Shown: one piece after another, positions 62,014 to 64,000 of the stretch
How positions within the stretch are numbered: the first letter of the stretch is position 1
Layout of the letters: every line of letters begins with the position of its first letter
NCBI GenBank assembly: GCA_029216955.1
Contig: JANAVB010016200.1
Span: 601,675-665,674 of the forward strand
Source of the DNA: Iris pallida
Lineage: Eukaryota > Streptophyta > Magnoliopsida > Asparagales > Iridaceae
DNA length: 64,000 nt
Direction: 5' to 3'
Program-made: the position numbers and the translations under genes
The notes under the pieces: generated by a model
The model's database searches: none
What the model was told of the DNA's origin: nothing
Seen by the model: only the letters and a program-made list of their open reading frames with translations

Positions 62014-62075
<62 letters not shown>

Positions 62076-62706
62076 CTTAAAAAAAAAATATATATATATA
62101 TATATATATTTCTTAGAATGTTGTTCGTGATTAATTTTATATTACTCTTTTTCATTTTTATCTTTGTTTTAGTTGGAAATTAGTTTGTTAGAACTTAGAA
62201 TGGATTTTGGTGGACTCGAAGTTATGTTAAGAATCCTAAGAATTGAGTTTTGGTCTTTTGAGCTTATATTTTTGTGTTTTCATATAATTTTGAAATGAAT
62301 TTTAGTGTACTTAAACTTATACTAAGAATTAAACTTAGTGATCGTGTTCGATCTTTTAAGCTCTTTTTTAGGTGTTTGCGACTTGTTACATATTATTCTA
62401 ATAAATTTGATTAATTGCTTGCTTGGTAGAGGCTTGGCTTTGAAATTTAATGCTTCTAAAAAAATTAAAAAAAAAATATTTTTTCTAGGTTAAGAGGTTC
62501 ATATGTGTGTTGATTGATCAAATGTTAAATGGTAAAATATCGATACCGAACAAAAATCGACCGAATACCGATTTAACTGAAACCGAAAAAACCGATTCTA
62601 AATGGTACGATATTGGTATTGATTTTTTAAATACCGATTTTAAAAAATACCGAAAAATTTAACCAAATACCGACCGATTATACCGACGCTCACCCCTACC
62701 TTTGAG

Positions 62707-63903
62707 TGTTTTGACATTGTTTCCCTGAAGAAAACGAGGGAGGCGGGAGTAGAAAGATGTAAATAAGTTCTTTTAGGGGGTCTTTTAGTAGGTGAATTAA
62801 TTTTTAATTTCTAAACGAAAACTAGATTAAAAAAATTGCCTCATGTGAGGGTCTTTTAAATTTTCTACTTACCTTTAGTATCATTATGCATATTGTATTA
62901 CGAAAAAGTGGAATTAAGTAGTTGTATATGGAAATATGGGTTGGAAAAAAAAATGGAGAAGAGCGCTCACCAAATTTCATTCTTTATTTTAATTTTGTAA
63001 TTTCATTCTTTATTTTAATTTAGTAGATATGAATTTTTGGATATTTTATCTTTGACGAGTGGATCGGCACACATACCAAAATATTCTTCACATGGGTAAG
63101 CTTTTAAACTCAAATCCAAATATAATCCACATATATGATTGATATATACATGTCTAGATCTGAATATAATTATTTAAAGTTCAAATTTTGATTTAGGCCA
63201 AATTTATTTTCTTCGAATCTAACAATCCTGAATCATGTGTAACAGTTTCAAGACCATTTAAAAAATTGTAATTTAGTATCCGTTATTAAAATGATAATTG
63301 AACACAGATGATTGTTCACTCAGCATTACGAGCCCATAATATACTAATAGGCCAATGGTAGATTTTTTAAATCATAATGTAAAAGACGACCACATAATTG
63401 ACTAATCGACGAATGGTAGACTTTTGAAACGATGACCAAGTATGACATCTAATCTTATATTTTTCAAATTTTGGACTCAAAATTCTAATTAATTAATTTT
63501 TTTCTTAGTAGTTGAACATATTATTTACAATGTTAGTTTTCTCTAATATCTTACTTCAAAAATCTTTCTTCAACACGTCTGGCATGATAGAATTATTTTT
63601 TGTCCAAGTATTAATATCTTTTTCATCTTTTTTTTATTCATCTATTGTATCATGCTTTTCGTTTAAGTTTTTCGCACTCAAAATCACAATTATCTTTAAA
63701 TCAAACAGATAATATTTACCCTAAGAATTAATAAAATAAGGTTTTGTTTTAACTTGATACCCTCAACGAGTGAATATTTTCAACTTGTTTAGTTTTAACT
63801 TGATACCCTCAACGAGTGAATATTTTCAACTTGACATCCTAAACTTTGATATGTGCCAACTTGATATCCGAAAAATGAGAGAAAAATAACCATGTTCATC
63901 CAC

Positions 63904-63905
<2 letters not shown>
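62707..63905. other. Unassigned AT-rich DNA
   Basis: No gene or element was recognised. A ~43-base stretch (ttttaacttgataccctcaa and on) is tandemly duplicated at 63747-63834, with a third partial copy at 63855. Confidence 0.4.

Positions 63906-63953
<48 letters not shown>
63906..63953. repeat. CT microsatellite
   Basis: Pure (CT)n of ~24 units near the right edge of the window. Confidence 0.95.
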
Positions 63954-63956
<3 letters not shown>

Positions 63957-64000
63957 ATCCCTGCCCCCCCAACCCATACCCACCTCCGGCTGCACCACCC

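Larger units (their letters stand above)
39980..62015. mobile_element. MULE-like element with ~1.1-kb terminal inverted repeats and accessory genes
   Basis: The sequence from 39980 rightwards matches the reverse complement from 62015 leftwards over more than 1 kb, through the same ordered blocks: the ggatgtatcgatacatcc palindrome, 'ttgacctgttggtaacttgctttagcaggtcattctt', an R/S-rich ORF and a minisatellite. Both outer edges start GG next to TA repeats. Without the nested chromovirus it is ~11.4 kb. Inside are three minus-strand genes: Ulp1-like, PMD-like coiled coil, and a putative plant transposon protein. Long TIRs and Ulp1-like genes are known for Kaonashi-type plant MULEs, hence the call. 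No MURA transposase, SWIM or MULE domain is visible, so it is non-autonomous here or belongs to a different class. Confidence 0.75.
60895..62015. repeat. Right terminal inverted repeat of the MULE-like element
   Basis: This is the inverted counterpart of 39980-41035, with the same order of blocks from the outside in. The minisatellite (60900-61350) has more units than on the left and includes cgccgtatt-type variants. Confidence 0.85.
39738..62698. mobile_element. hAT-like non-autonomous element, split by the MULE-like insertion
   Basis: The ends are TAGGGGTGAGC (39738-39748) and GCTCACCCCTA (62688-62698), perfect 11-bp inverted repeats, flanked by the 8-bp direct repeat CCTTTGAG (39730-39737 and 62699-62706). 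TAGGG-type ends with 8-bp duplications fit the hAT superfamily. Its own sequence is 39738-39979 plus 62016-62698 (~0.9 kb), rich in accga-type repeats on the same strand at both ends, with a TA microsatellite in the middle. No transposase is present. Everything between is a later insertion. Confidence 0.75.

Overview
The window is plant nuclear DNA. It is AT-rich, has no bacterial-type operons, and is made almost entirely of angiosperm transposable elements nested inside one another: Ty3/gypsy and Ty1/copia retrotransposons, CACTA, Mutator-like (MULE), hAT-like and Helitron-like units. The species cannot be named from the sequence. The only candidate ordinary host gene is a small secreted cysteine-rich peptide at 36849-37091.

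Layout. (1) 1-12608 is a decayed minus-strand Ty3/gypsy element of apparent Tat/Ogre type. Its integrase remnant lies at 11933-12608, with a plus-strand antisense ORF (plant-mobile-domain-like part plus coiled coil) downstream. That ORF is split by a 7,991-bp non-autonomous LTR retrotransposon (2973-10963) with ~2.39-kb LTRs, a minus-strand tRNA-iMet primer site and a 5-bp target duplication. (2) 12609-~21000 is a minus-strand CACTA element with a TAGCGACG-rich left end, TnpA-like and TNP2-like remnants, and foldback repeats on its right. (3) 22286-29109 is a 5'-truncated minus-strand chromovirus. Its long LTR carries TA microsatellites hosting two ~430-bp Helitron-like elements. (4) 29110-35116 holds gypsy LTR-like remnants around a truncated minus-strand Ty1/copia element (31484-34241). 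(5) 35117-39729 is mostly unassigned DNA with CACTA-like end fragments and the cysteine-rich peptide gene. (6) 39730-62706 is the most remarkable part. A hAT-like element (8-bp duplication CCTTTGAG) contains a TA microsatellite, into which an ~11.4-kb MULE-like element with ~1.1-kb terminal inverted repeats (39980-62015) has inserted. That element was itself invaded by a full-length 10,638-bp Del/Tekay-like chromovirus (45505-56142, duplication GTTAG). (7) 62707-64000 is unassigned AT-rich DNA ending in a CT microsatellite.

The MULE-like element carries three minus-strand genes. The first is a seven-exon Ulp1/C48-type protease gene that is perfectly phased and appears intact (60247-58547). 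The second is a PMD-like coiled-coil protein gene (58182-56358). The third is a 'putative plant transposon' domain gene (43707-42324) with one likely frameshift. No MURA transposase is visible. Its arms carry a palindromic minisatellite centred on GAGAATGGCCATTCTC, which recurs between exons of the PMD-like gene, and a duplicated R/S-rich ORF. The three genes, the arms and the minisatellite look like one mobile unit that spreads accessory genes and depends on transposase supplied elsewhere.
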